A stretch of DNA of 64,000 nt from Thioclava sp. GXIMD4216 (GTDB lineage: Bacteria; Pseudomonadota; Alphaproteobacteria; Rhodobacterales; Rhodobacteraceae). The notes under the pieces are model-generated. The model did no database searches, was not told where the DNA came from, and saw only the letters and a list, made by a program, of their open reading frames with translations. Of the stretch, positions 1 through 8,495 are shown piece by piece. The stretch is taken from the NCBI RefSeq assembly GCF_037949285.1, contig NZ_CP149926.1, forward strand, positions 909,501 through 973,500, read 5' to 3'. Position 1 is the stretch's first letter. Every line of letters begins with the position of its first letter. The translations under genes and the position numbers were made by a program.

Positions 1-709
1 GGGCCGTCTTTCGGGGCAGGCCGAGGCGCTTTACGCCCGTATGTCGCAGCACGCCCCCATGCCGCATGGGGCCTTTCTGGATTTGGGCGATGTGCAATAT
101 GTATCCCGCTCGCCGGAACTGTTTTTCGAGGTCGAGCCGGAGGGAAAGATCCGGACGCGCCCGATGAAAGGAACCCGTCCGCGAGAGGCCGATCCGCTCT
201 CCGATCAGGCGCAGATCGAGGACTTGTACTCCTCCGAGAAGGATCGCGCCGAGAATCTGATGATCGTTGATCTGCTGCGCAATGACCTGTCGCGTGTGTC
301 GCGGCTGGGCAGCGTCAAGGTGCCCGAACTGTTCAGGATAGAAACCTATCCCACTGTCCATCAGATGGTTTCAACGGTCGAGGCGCGGTTATGGCCCGAG
401 AGTGGCGCGGCAGAGATTATCAAGGCGCTCTTTCCCTGTGGCTCCATCACGGGCGCGCCGAAAATCCGTGCCATGCAAATTATCCGCGATCTCGAACCCT
501 GGGCGCGCGGGGCCTATTGCGGGGCTATCGGCTGGATGGCACCGGATGGTGGGATGCGCTTCAATGTGGCGATCCGCACATTGCGCTGCGAAGCGGAAGA
601 GGTCACGCTAAATGTCGGGGGCGGGATCGTCTATGACAGCCGCGCCGAGGCCGAATATGAGGAAGCGCTATGGAAAAGTCGCTATGCCGGACCTGTCCGC
701 CCGATCTGA
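1..709 (+). CDS. pabB: Aminodeoxychorismate synthase component I, C-terminal part (5' end outside window)
   Basis: This frame is open from base 2 and lacks its start, so about 235 C-terminal residues are visible. They carry the chorismate-binding signatures of the PabB/TrpE family: TRPMKGTRPR, then a DRAENLMIVDLLRNDLSRV stretch, GSITGAPKIRAMQII and YCGAIGW. The family converts chorismate plus amide nitrogen to 4-amino-4-deoxychorismate in the cytoplasm, the first step towards the folate precursor p-aminobenzoate. The next gene overlaps it by 40 bases and is a PabC-like lyase. That pairing favours PabB over anthranilate synthase TrpE, though the missing N-terminus prevents a firm distinction. 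Confidence 0.9.
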   Translation, partial: GRLSGQAEALYARMSQHAPMPHGAFLDLGDVQYVSRSPELFFEVEPEGKIRTRPMKGTRPREADPLSDQAQIEDLYSSEKDRAENLMIVDLLRNDLSRVSRLGSVKVPELFRIETYPTVHQMVSTVEARLWPESGAAEIIKALFPCGSITGAPKIRAMQIIRDLEPWARGAYCGAIGWMAPDGGMRFNVAIRTLRCEAEEVTLNVGGGIVYDSRAEAEYEEALWKSRYAGPVRPI

Positions 710-1314
710 ACGTTATCGAAACCTTCCGTGTGGATGCGGGGCATATCGCCTTCTGGCCGCTCCATCTGGCCAGATTGCAGCGAACCTGCCTGAAACTCGA
801 GATACCCTTTGATGCCAAGGCTGTGCAGGCGGCCTTGGCCGCATTGCCGAAAGAGGGGGTATTGAGGGGGCGGCTGACCGTGGATCTGGCCGGCAGGCCG
901 ACATTGGGCTTCGCGGATTTGCCTGCCACGAAAACGGTCTGGAACGTCGCGATTGCCCCGCAGATGCTGCGTTCGGATGATCCTTGGCTATCTGTCAAGA
1001 CAACCCAGCGGGGGCTCTATGACACGTTCCGCGCCAACTTGCCGCAGGGGATCGACGAGTGGATCTTCCTGAATGAGCAGGGGCGGCTTTGCGAGGGCAC
1101 GATCACCAATATATTTGTTGGCGAGCTGCAAAACCTGCGGACGCCACCTTGCGCGGCGGGACTTCTGCCGGGGGTTCTACGGCAAAGTCTTTTGGAAGCG
1201 GGCCACGCTTATGAAGATGATCTTGCCCCGAGCGACCTGCGTGACGGCTTCTGGATTGGCAATGCGCTGCGCGGCTTGATCCCCGCGCAGCTTGTTGCAG
1301 TGGAAAGGGCATAG
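670..1314 (+). CDS. Aminotransferase class IV, probable 4-amino-4-deoxychorismate lyase (PabC-like)
   Basis: A 214-residue protein of the fold-type IV PLP family, shorter than E. coli PabC (about 270). The likely PLP lysine lies in SVKTTQRGLYD and the glutamate that contacts the cofactor ring in EGTITNIF. Together with PabB it would release pyruvate from aminodeoxychorismate to give p-aminobenzoate. Its start overlaps the end of pabB by 40 bases, which implies one transcript and coupled translation. The opening MEKSLCRTCPPDLNVIETFR resembles the short PabC-like proteins I recall from Rhodobacterales. A branched-chain or D-amino acid aminotransferase is less likely given the neighbour. Confidence 0.8.
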   Translation: MEKSLCRTCPPDLNVIETFRVDAGHIAFWPLHLARLQRTCLKLEIPFDAKAVQAALAALPKEGVLRGRLTVDLAGRPTLGFADLPATKTVWNVAIAPQMLRSDDPWLSVKTTQRGLYDTFRANLPQGIDEWIFLNEQGRLCEGTITNIFVGELQNLRTPPCAAGLLPGVLRQSLLEAGHAYEDDLAPSDLRDGFWIGNALRGLIPAQLVAVERA

Positions 1315-1341
1315 GCGCCTATCTGTTTGAGACAGGCGCCT
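1313..1341. terminator. Shared terminator hairpin between convergent genes
   Basis: Two copies of the self-complementary AGGCGCCT flank an inner CTGT-TTGAG-ACAG stem, giving a strong structure usable on both strands. It sits exactly between the stop of the pabC-like gene and the stop of the minus-strand gene ending at 1349. Confidence 0.6.
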
Positions 1342-1348
1342 ATTGTGG

Positions 1349-3655
1349 TCAGTTCAGGCTCTCAAGAAGCTGGCTGAGCGCGTCTCGTTCTTCCGCACTC
1401 TGGTTAAGAAGGCGCTGCGCATTTGACAGTTCTCCATCAGCGGGGGCCTCGGGCGAGGGATTGGCCAGATCAAAGGCCTGAACAAAGGCTTTTTCCGAGT
1501 CAGATCCGGATTGCGCCAGCGCCGTCCAGTCCCGACGACGCAAGGCGCTATCCGGACTTTCATCCGAAAGCTGCGGGGCGGCGCCGCCTTGGTTCAGGGC
1601 ATCTCCGCCGGCAAAGTAGTTTTGCGCCTGCACGCGGATCGCCTGTGCCTCGTCACTTTCCAGCCCGCTGACATAGGTCATTGCCGCCGGGCCGTCATGC
1701 TCCAGCAGTGCTGCCTTCGCCATCAGAAGGCGCGATGCAGGAGAGAGAGGCTGATCCGATTGCAGCAGGCTTTGCACATTGCTTGGCAGCCCCAGATCAA
1801 TCAGGCGCTTGGCAATAAGCTGGTAATCTGCCGTGTCCAGCCCTGCTTGGGCGATGACGTCCTTATGCTGGAAATAGAAGACCAGAAGATCCTGATCCGC
1901 GAGATCGCGGATCGCGCGTTGTAGGATCATTTTGCGGCTCGAGTCATGCAGAGGCGCATCCAGTGTTTTCGGCCAGTTCGCCAAAGTGGTCATGGCACCG
2001 TTCCAGTCCGAGCGGCTGGCGCGCCCCAAGGCCTCTGCGCGCAGCAGCTTGGCGGCGTCGGGTGACGGCTGCAATTCGATTGCCAGCGCGGCCGCATTTT
2101 CCAGAACCAGCTCATCCATCGGATGATGATCGCGGAACGCGGTTTCGGCGATCATGAGTGTCGCGACGACCGCATCTTCGTTATCGCGTTCGACAACCGG
2201 TTTCAGGCTCTGTTCGATTGCCGCCGCATCCGCATGTCCGTGGTCGATTGTCGCGTCGAGCATAACGGCTTGCAGGCTTTTCTCATTTTCGCCGCGTTCC
2301 AGAGAAAACCGAACAGTTTCAGCCTCTTCCGGATATCCCAGCGTTGTCAGCTTGTTGACCAGAGGAACGCCCAAAGTGCGACGCAGCGAGATCGGAAGAT
2401 CCGAATATGTCCGCTGGACTGCCTTGAGATTGACGCTGAGAGGGTCGCTTTTCTCCTGTCCCATCATTGCCCAGAAGGCAACGGCACCGTCACACGCGCT
2501 CATCGCCAACAAGGGGTTGGCCGAAGAGACCGGCTCGCCATCTATGACATTCGCCATCAGCTTCACAGCATCCTGCGCTTCCGGATCTATCGGGAAGTTT
2601 TGCAGAATCGATTGCGCTTCGGCACCGAAACCAAAGGCCAGGTAGGTCTGTGCCAAACGCAATGCCCCTTGTTCGTTCGGCTTGTCGAACTCTCCGATCA
2701 GCGAACGCCGAAGGCTGGAAATAAGGGCGAAAGGATCCCCTTCTTCGGACCATTCGCGCAATGCAAAATCGGCATTCGGTGCGCAGCGGCTGTCATTCAG
2801 CATGTCGCCGAACTGCATCTGTAACGAGCCTGCATCCCGATCAACCACTGTTTCCGAGTGGATCGCGATATGCTCGGTCTTGCGGGTCGGTTCCGGCGGG
2901 GGCGGAGTGACTGCGGCGGGGGCGGGTTCCGGGTCGGGGATCGTCGGCAATTCGAGCTCGATCAGCCCTTGCGAGGCTGCGCGGCTTAATTGATGCAACA
3001 GCTGCGTTTCTGCTTCAGAGACGCGCTTGTCTTTTTCTTCCATCAACTGATCAAGCGCCAAAGCGCCCTGCACCGGCGGAACCTCTTTCGTGCGGGCGGG
3101 GGCGGGCTCGACGCTGGGCCGGACGTTCACGGGTGCCGGTGTTACCGATGTTTGTGCCGCCGGAGTTTCGGACAAACGCCAGTAGATATCGGGATCAGGC
3201 AGGGCGATTCGTGTCGCGGGAATGCTTGGGTTTTGGATCGGGGTGGTGATTTCGATTTGTGGCGCAGCGGGGGACTGCGGTCGGGCGGGGGCTTCCTGCG
3301 GGGCCAGACGCGCATCAACGACCACGGCCCCAGAGGCCAGCTCAAAGGCGGTAAGCGCGATCCCTTCCGGTGTCGCAATATCCAGCGCAGACGATCCATT
3401 GACAGGATACAGCTCACTGATCCGCGTGCGGGGAATAAAATAGAAAACCTTGGAAAGATCGTATTTTACATCTGGTTTGTTGACCGAAAACGCGTAGCCG
3501 TTTTCATTTTGTTCCAGTGACCAGTCAACTTTTCCGCGAAACAGGAAGACCAACCGCGTAAAATCGGGATGTTCTCCCGATTGTACAGTGACGGTCTGCG
3601 CTGCGGCAACAGACGCAATGGTTGTCAGCAGTGTGCCGAGAAACAGATGCCTCAT
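1349..3655 (-). CDS. Large secreted protein coupled to motA, unknown function
   Basis: A 768-residue protein with a clear Sec signal peptide (MRHLFLGTLLTTIASVAAAQ), so it is predicted periplasmic. Residues about 20-115 form a beta-rich region that resembles an AMIN-type domain. Residues about 120-270 are proline and alanine rich. The rest is a long array of helices with TPR-like spacing (for example ALRLAQTYLAFGFGAEAQSIL). Its ATG overlaps the motA stop by four bases (ATGA), implying translational coupling. A role as a periplasmic partner of the flagellar stator, like MotC of rhizobia, is inferred from coupling and topology only. I cannot assign it to a named family. Confidence 0.7.
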   Translation of the reverse strand: MRHLFLGTLLTTIASVAAAQTVTVQSGEHPDFTRLVFLFRGKVDWSLEQNENGYAFSVNKPDVKYDLSKVFYFIPRTRISELYPVNGSSALDIATPEGIALTAFELASGAVVVDARLAPQEAPARPQSPAAPQIEITTPIQNPSIPATRIALPDPDIYWRLSETPAAQTSVTPAPVNVRPSVEPAPARTKEVPPVQGALALDQLMEEKDKRVSEAETQLLHQLSRAASQGLIELELPTIPDPEPAPAAVTPPPPEPTRKTEHIAIHSETVVDRDAGSLQMQFGDMLNDSRCAPNADFALREWSEEGDPFALISSLRRSLIGEFDKPNEQGALRLAQTYLAFGFGAEAQSILQNFPIDPEAQDAVKLMANVIDGEPVSSANPLLAMSACDGAVAFWAMMGQEKSDPLSVNLKAVQRTYSDLPISLRRTLGVPLVNKLTTLGYPEEAETVRFSLERGENEKSLQAVMLDATIDHGHADAAAIEQSLKPVVERDNEDAVVATLMIAETAFRDHHPMDELVLENAAALAIELQPSPDAAKLLRAEALGRASRSDWNGAMTTLANWPKTLDAPLHDSSRKMILQRAIRDLADQDLLVFYFQHKDVIAQAGLDTADYQLIAKRLIDLGLPSNVQSLLQSDQPLSPASRLLMAKAALLEHDGPAAMTYVSGLESDEAQAIRVQAQNYFAGGDALNQGGAAPQLSDESPDSALRRRDWTALAQSGSDSEKAFVQAFDLANPSPEAPADGELSNAQRLLNQSAEERDALSQLLESLN

Positions 3656-4521
3656 GCTGCCTCCGATTTTACGGATTTAAGCGCCTCTTCCAGAGCAGAA
3701 AAGCTCGGGCGGATATGGTGGGGCGTATTCTGGCGGCCAACTTCGATACAGATATTCGTTGCGTGGTTGTGCAGGTTTGCCACAAGCACTTCACGGATCA
3801 ATTTATAGAAATGCGAGTCTTCATCCACCACCGCTTTGATGCGCGAGGCAAAGGGGCCGATGAAGCCATAGGCCAGAAACACACCGAGAAACGTCCCGAC
3901 AAGCGCGCCGCCAATCATTTTACCCAGAACTTCTGGCGGTTGGTCGATGGACCCCATGGTCTTGATCACCCCGAGCACGGCTGCCACGATCCCAAGTGCC
4001 GGCATCGCGTCCGCAACGTTCTGGATGGCGTGGCTTGAATGCATGGCATGATGGTAATTCGCCTCAAGCTGCTTTTCGAGAACCTCTTCCACCTGATGGG
4101 GGTCATCATAGTTCATCGAGGCCGAGCGCAATGTGTCGCAAATCATTTCGACTGCTTCATGATCATGAAGGATCTTCGGATATTTACCGAAGATCGAGGA
4201 GTTTTCCGGATCTTCGATATGCTCTTCAATGGCCACAGGATTTTGCCGCTGTAGCCGGATTAGCTCAAACAGCAGACACAGGAGATCCCGATAGTCATCC
4301 GGCTTCCATTTCGGGCCTTTGAAGACTTTCCCGATGTCCTTGAGCGCATGTTTGATTGAGGCCATATCGTTTGACAGAACGAAGGCCCCGACCGCGGCTC
4401 CACCGATCATGATCATCTCAAATGGCAACGATTTCAAGATGATGCCCATCTTGCCACCGGCAGCAACATAGCCGCCAAATACCATAGCGAAGATGATCAC
4501 GATTCCAACTATGCCAATCAT
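3652..4521 (-). CDS. motA: Flagellar motor stator protein MotA
   Basis: A 289-residue MotA/TolQ/ExbB-type inner-membrane protein. It has two N-terminal hydrophobic segments (IGIVGIVIIFAMVFGGYVAAGG and FEMIMIGGAAVGAFVLSN), a large cytoplasmic loop, and two further segments around ALGIVAAVLGVIKTMGSI and LVGTFLGVFLAYGFIGPFA, the usual four-helix plan. MotA pairs with MotB to conduct ions and turn the flagellar rotor. No motB lies in the visible cluster, which is unusual since the two are often adjacent. The start is supported by GGAG seven bases upstream. A 63-base gap separates it from the motE-like gene, and it overlaps the downstream secreted-protein gene by four bases. Confidence 0.93.
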   Translation of the reverse strand: MIGIVGIVIIFAMVFGGYVAAGGKMGIILKSLPFEMIMIGGAAVGAFVLSNDMASIKHALKDIGKVFKGPKWKPDDYRDLLCLLFELIRLQRQNPVAIEEHIEDPENSSIFGKYPKILHDHEAVEMICDTLRSASMNYDDPHQVEEVLEKQLEANYHHAMHSSHAIQNVADAMPALGIVAAVLGVIKTMGSIDQPPEVLGKMIGGALVGTFLGVFLAYGFIGPFASRIKAVVDEDSHFYKLIREVLVANLHNHATNICIEVGRQNTPHHIRPSFSALEEALKSVKSEAA

Positions 4522-4584
4522 CGTCCGTCTCCATTGTTACGATGTGAGCATCGCAAAGGACGTTTAAAAAACTACTGACGCGCT

Positions 4585-5214
4585 TTACCTTTTTGGCGCG
4601 TTGGCGTTCCGGCCAGCCATAAGAACGCTGATCGTATAGGCTGTGTCGGGGGAAAGCCCCGCCATGATAGAGGCGGCGGCGGCAGGCTGCATGCGCCCCA
4701 AAAATCCTGCAGCAAATTCGGGGGCCATTGTCTCGAAAAGTGGAACCGCTTGTTTTGGCTTCATGTTTTCATACAAAGTCACAAGGCGCGTTACATCGTC
4801 TTCTGCACCGCGATCTGCAATCTGGACTGTCTTGGCCAGCTCTTCTTCAGCGGTTTTCATTTCTTGAATGCGTTGCTTGAGCCTGTCTTCCGCGACGCTG
4901 ATCGCAGTGGCGCGGTCTGCAAGCAATGCTTCGCGTTCATCCAGCTTGCCCGAGCGGGCATTGACCTCCGATAGAAGTGCCATCACGCCTTCTTCGGTTG
5001 TGCAGTTCTGGGCCGCGACCGTGTTGGTAAGGTCGGCGGCCTTTGCCAAAGCCGTATCTGCCCCGGCAGCGATACGGACCGCCGCAGATCCTGCCAGGAG
5101 CGTTGCGATAATCAGAAGGGTATGTGCGGGTTTACGTTGGACCTTCCGGCCTTTGGCGGCTTTCGGGGGGGTGGGTTTGGCGGAAGGAGCCGCTTTCGGA
5201 TCTGTCTTGCTCAT
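4585..5214 (-). CDS. motE: MotE-like flagellar protein with MgtE-N type C-terminal domain
   Basis: A 209-residue protein with a basic, proline and lysine-rich cytoplasmic N-terminus and one membrane segment at about residues 30-50 (HTLLIIATLLAGSAAVRIAA). A predicted coiled coil covers about 75-130, and a C-terminal helical domain carries MKPKQAVPLFETMAPEFAAG and MQPAAAASIMAGLSP. These repeats match the MgtE intracellular N domain seen in MotE of alphaproteobacteria, a periplasmic protein linked to motor function in rhizobia. It lies between motA and a small coiled-coil gene, overlapping the latter by four bases. The name rests on domain pattern and context. Confidence 0.75.
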   Translation of the reverse strand: MSKTDPKAAPSAKPTPPKAAKGRKVQRKPAHTLLIIATLLAGSAAVRIAAGADTALAKAADLTNTVAAQNCTTEEGVMALLSEVNARSGKLDEREALLADRATAISVAEDRLKQRIQEMKTAEEELAKTVQIADRGAEDDVTRLVTLYENMKPKQAVPLFETMAPEFAAGFLGRMQPAAAASIMAGLSPDTAYTISVLMAGRNANAPKR

Positions 5215-5648
5215 TCGGCGGCCTCAATATTGCTTTCGCGTTGGCGGCGGCGCACGACCCGCGCACGTTTGGGCGATTCGGCTTCATCTGCTGCTGTGGG
5301 GATCTCTTCCTCGACCTCAAGGGGCGGGGTGCTGGCCGCAGGGCGGGGCGCAGCTTGGGGCGGCGCGGGAAGATCGTGTAGCGAAGCCAGCATGATCTCA
5401 AGCTTTTCTGCCCCGATCTCCGCGCGCTTTGTCAGGTTGCGCAATTGTTCTGCGGAGGTATTTGCCGTGGTCTGGGCTTTTTCCAGTGCCTTGGTCATTT
5501 CATCGACCTGAGCGGACAGCACGGCAATCGCGCCGCCCATACCACTTTCAAGCTGATTGAATTTCTTGAGACGGCGCGACAGGACGATACAGTAGACCGC
5601 AGCCCCCAACGCGCCGGCGATGAGCAAGATATTCGAGATAAGTTCCAT
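5211..5648 (-). CDS. Single-span coiled-coil protein of the flagellar operon (DUF6468-like)
   Basis: About 145 residues, with an N-terminal membrane segment (LISNILLIAGALGAAVYCIVL) followed by a helical coiled-coil region (residues about 30-90) and a proline/acidic/basic tail. This layout fits the DUF6468 proteins found in alphaproteobacterial flagellar operons, a family of unknown role. I chose ATG 5648 because GAGG lies nine bases upstream; a GTG at 5654 is the alternative and is too close to that site. It overlaps the motE-like gene by four bases and follows fliL closely, so all are probably one operon. Family assignment is from memory of gene order and needs a profile search. Confidence 0.65.
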   Translation of the reverse strand: MELISNILLIAGALGAAVYCIVLSRRLKKFNQLESGMGGAIAVLSAQVDEMTKALEKAQTTANTSAEQLRNLTKRAEIGAEKLEIMLASLHDLPAPPQAAPRPAASTPPLEVEEEIPTAADEAESPKRARVVRRRQRESNIEAAE

Positions 5649-5659
5649 AATCACAATCC

Positions 5660-6157
5660 TCAGTTCAGCACGAATTCGATGATGAGCAGATCGTTGACGC
5701 GGCCTTCGCCGGTGACGATCTGGATGCGGCGCAGCATCTGGGCGCGCAGCTTGATAAGGGCTGTGCGGTCTTCAAGCTGGCTCAGCTCGACCGCGCGCAA
5801 ATACCCGTTCAGAACATCCATCACCCGCGGACGCAGCTTTTCGACATCGGCCTGATAGGCCGTCGGGACTTCCAGCTCTGCACTGAAGCGCAGGTGGCGG
5901 GAACTCGAACCGCTAAGCGAGATGACCATAGGATCAAGCTTGATAAAGGAAATATCCGGCAGCTCTGCCGGTGGAGGGGGTTCATCGGCATGGGCGTCTT
6001 CGGCTTCGGGAGCGCCAAGAATCATGCCTGAATAGACTGCGAAGAAACTGCCGCCACCAAAAAGGAGCATCAGCACAAGGCCGATAATAAGCGGAAGTTT
6101 CGACTTTTTCTTCGGCTCTTCTGAGCCTTCTACCTGATCTGCTGTTGCATCTGCCAT
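5660..6157 (-). CDS. fliL: Flagellar basal body-associated protein FliL
   Basis: A 165-residue protein with a short charged N-terminus (EEPKKKSKLP), a membrane helix (LIIGLVLMLLFGGGSFFAVYSG) and an acidic linker. The periplasmic FliL/SPFH-like domain contains FIKLDPMVISL and ends in DLLIIEFVLN, the typical FliL C-terminus. FliL surrounds the stator units and supports torque. It is the first gene of the minus-strand flagellar operon, divergent from fliF. The open frame continues 37 codons upstream, but ATG 6157 gives the usual short cytoplasmic N-terminus and keeps the divergent promoter free. Confidence 0.9.
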   Translation of the reverse strand: MADATADQVEGSEEPKKKSKLPLIIGLVLMLLFGGGSFFAVYSGMILGAPEAEDAHADEPPPPAELPDISFIKLDPMVISLSGSSSRHLRFSAELEVPTAYQADVEKLRPRVMDVLNGYLRAVELSQLEDRTALIKLRAQMLRRIQIVTGEGRVNDLLIIEFVLN

Positions 6158-6204
6158 GGGATCATTCCGATTACTTCGTTGAAACCGTAATAAACCCAGA
6201 CCCA

Positions 6205-6219
6205 CTAACCGATTGTTAA
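6205..6219. promoter_or_regulatory. Candidate CtrA-binding site in the fliL/fliF divergent promoter
   Basis: CTAA-N7-TTAA matches the alphaproteobacterial CtrA full site (TTAA-N7-TTAA) at seven of eight positions with the exact spacer. It lies in the 122-base gap between divergent fliL (start 6157) and fliF (start 6280), where a flagellar class II promoter would be expected. CtrA control of flagella is established in Caulobacter and roseobacters. Binding here is inferred. Confidence 0.5.
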
Positions 6220-6279
6220 GGGCGATCGGTGAAACATGAGGCGACGACTGGACAGAAGGTCCGCTCATGGAGGTGCGTC

Positions 6280-7902
6280 TTGGAACAGGTAACGGCCGTT
6301 TGGCAGGGAATGGATACGCGGCGGCGTTTCATCGTGCTCGCAGCAACCGGAATCGTTTTTGCTGCGATCTTGCTTCTTTCTGGTATGGCGTCGAAGCCAT
6401 CCTATTCGCTGCTTTATGCAGGGCTGGAAGGAAAAAGTTCGGGAGAAGTCGTGACGGCTTTGGAGCAGCGCGGCGTTGCCTACGAAATTCGGGGCGATTC
6501 GATCTATGTCGACGCGACCCGACGCGATGAGCTGCGGATGACCCTTGCTGCCGAAGGGCTTCCGGCAATGGGGGGCGCGGGTTACGAGCTGCTTGATTCG
6601 ATGTCGGGTTTCGGGACGACGTCGCAGATGTTCGATGCGGCCTATTGGCGCGCCAAAGAAGGTGAGCTGGCGCGGACGATCGTTGCAAATCCCGGCATCC
6701 GCTCGGCGCGTGTGCATATTGCGCATGGCACCGACAATGCCTTCCGCCGCAGTATCGAACCTACCGCTTCCGTGTTTATTACGGCGACTTCCGGCTCGAT
6801 CAGCCAGCAGCAGGCGCGGGCTCTGAAATATCTGGTGGCCTCTGCTGTGACCGGGATGAAGCCGGAAGATGTGTCTGTTATCGATGCCAACGGGGGCCTG
6901 ATCTCGACGGGGGATGACGAGAATCTCAGCCAGAATACGGAAGATCGCGCGGCGGAACTGAAGAAAAATGTCGAGCGTCTGCTGGAGGCCCGTGTCGGTC
7001 AGGGCAATGCGGTGGTCGAGGTGTCTCTGCGCACCGCCCTCGAAAGCGAATCGATTACCGAGCGCACGATTGATCCTGCAAGCCGCATCGCCATTTCGAC
7101 CGATACGCAGGAACAAAGCGATAGCTCGCAGTCGACCGATCCTGCCAATGTCACTGTGGCCTCGAACCTCCCGACCGGAAATGCCAATGCAGGTGGTCAG
7201 TCGCAGAGTAACAGCTCGCAAACCCGAGAGCGGACGAATTTCGATGTGTCTGAAACCCGCCGTGAAGTCTTGCGCAAACCCGGGACGGTGACACGTCTGA
7301 CCGTCGCGGTGCTGGTGAATGGTCTGCCGACCACGGGTGCGGATGGCACGGTCACCTGGACGCCGCGACCGCAGGCAGAACTTGATCAATTGCAGGCGCT
7401 GGTGGCCTCTGCTGTCGGGTTCGATGAAAGCCGCGGCGATGTGATCACGCTGCAAAGCATGCAGTTCGAGCCGCTGACGGTTCAGGGCACCGAGGCGACA
7501 TCTGTCGGCTTTATGGGCGGGCAGAATCTAGATGTGATGCAACTGATCCAGCTGGGCGTTCTTGCGGTTGTCGCATTGATCCTTGGTCTCTTCGTGATGA
7601 AGCCGATCCTGACCCAGCGCCGTCAGGTCGAACAGTTGCCGTCTTCCGTCGGGGATCCGAATGCCCTGACTGGCGAGATCGCGGATGGGGATGATGTTCC
7701 CGATGATATGCCGCTGGTGTCCGGCTTGGGCGGCGGAGACGACCTTGGCTTCGATCTGCCTTTCGCGATGGGGAATGCTTTCGATGATGCCGAAAATAAT
7801 GCGGATCCAGTGGATCGCCTGAAGCGCCTGATCGAGGAACGCCGCGACGAGACTGTAGAGATCCTGCGCAGCTGGATGGATGAGAAGGAGGAACGCGCGT
7901 GA
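6280..7902 (+). CDS. fliF: Flagellar MS-ring protein FliF
   Basis: About 540 residues. After a short N-terminus comes a membrane helix (IVLAATGIVFAAILLLSGMA), then the YscJ/FliF ring-building domains (YSLLYAGLEG, ARVHIAHG, ALKYLVASAVTGMKPEDVSVID). A low-complexity Ser/Gln/Asn linker, a second helix at about 417-440 (LGVLAVVALILGLFVMKPIL) and an acidic C-terminal tail that normally binds FliG follow. FliF forms the inner-membrane base of the flagellum. I chose TTG 6280 because GGAGGT lies five bases upstream; the frame also opens earlier at 6229 but without such a site. The fliH-like gene overlaps its stop by one base. fliG is not in the window. Confidence 0.93.
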   Translation: MEQVTAVWQGMDTRRRFIVLAATGIVFAAILLLSGMASKPSYSLLYAGLEGKSSGEVVTALEQRGVAYEIRGDSIYVDATRRDELRMTLAAEGLPAMGGAGYELLDSMSGFGTTSQMFDAAYWRAKEGELARTIVANPGIRSARVHIAHGTDNAFRRSIEPTASVFITATSGSISQQQARALKYLVASAVTGMKPEDVSVIDANGGLISTGDDENLSQNTEDRAAELKKNVERLLEARVGQGNAVVEVSLRTALESESITERTIDPASRIAISTDTQEQSDSSQSTDPANVTVASNLPTGNANAGGQSQSNSSQTRERTNFDVSETRREVLRKPGTVTRLTVAVLVNGLPTTGADGTVTWTPRPQAELDQLQALVASAVGFDESRGDVITLQSMQFEPLTVQGTEATSVGFMGGQNLDVMQLIQLGVLAVVALILGLFVMKPILTQRRQVEQLPSSVGDPNALTGEIADGDDVPDDMPLVSGLGGGDDLGFDLPFAMGNAFDDAENNADPVDRLKRLIEERRDETVEILRSWMDEKEERA

Positions 7903-8495
7903 TGCAACGCTTCGAACTGGAATCGTTTGAGACCACATCCCGTGTCCCGCAATCTGTCACGATCGATCATGGCGAGCTGGAGGAAATCAAGCTCGCGGCC
8001 TTCGAGAAAGGCTATTCCGCCGGTTGGGAAGATGCGGTGGCCGCCCAGAATGCCGAACAGGCGCGTTTGCGGGCCGATCTGGGGCAAAACCTTCAGGCAC
8101 TGTCTTTCACCTTTCACGAGGCGCGGCAGCATGTTCTGGACGCGATGAGGCCGCTGCTTGTCGATATGACGGCAAAGGTGCTTCCGGTTGTCGCGCGTCA
8201 GACGCTGGCGCAGACCATTGCAGAACAGGTCATGCCTTTGGCCGACGGGCTGGCAGATACGCCTTTGACGGTCGTGGTTAATCCAAACAGCATCGAACAG
8301 GTGCAAGAGCTTCTCTCGCAAGAGAAAAGCCTACCCCTGACATTTGTTGCAGAAGAAACGCTAGGCGAGGGGCAGGTGTATCTGCGCTTCGGTGGCAAAG
8401 AAACGCATATCGATCTCGACGGTGTCATCGCACTGATCGGAGATGCGATCGCCAGCTATTTTGGCGCGGTCCAGAAGGAGCAAAAGAATGACTGA
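7902..8495 (+). CDS. FliH-like flagellar export protein
   Basis: A 197-residue protein with an N-terminal segment, an alanine and glutamine-rich helical middle (residues about 25-75, AAFEKGYSAGWEDAVAAQNAEQ) and a C-terminal alpha/beta domain with TPLTVVVNPNSIEQV and GEGQVYLRFGGKETHIDLD. This is the layout of FliH/YscL, the regulator and peripheral stalk of the export ATPase FliI. ATG 7902 follows an AAGGAGGAA site and overlaps the fliF stop by one base; a GTG lies one codon upstream. No fliI is present in the window. The call rests on architecture and position between fliF and fliN. Confidence 0.7.
   Translation: MQRFELESFETTSRVPQSVTIDHGELEEIKLAAFEKGYSAGWEDAVAAQNAEQARLRADLGQNLQALSFTFHEARQHVLDAMRPLLVDMTAKVLPVVARQTLAQTIAEQVMPLADGLADTPLTVVVNPNSIEQVQELLSQEKSLPLTFVAEETLGEGQVYLRFGGKETHIDLDGVIALIGDAIASYFGAVQKEQKND

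Noticed and set aside
7441-7450. Another TGTGATCACG in fliF.
   Set aside because: Single copy inside coding sequence (codons for Val-Ile-Thr), not in a promoter.
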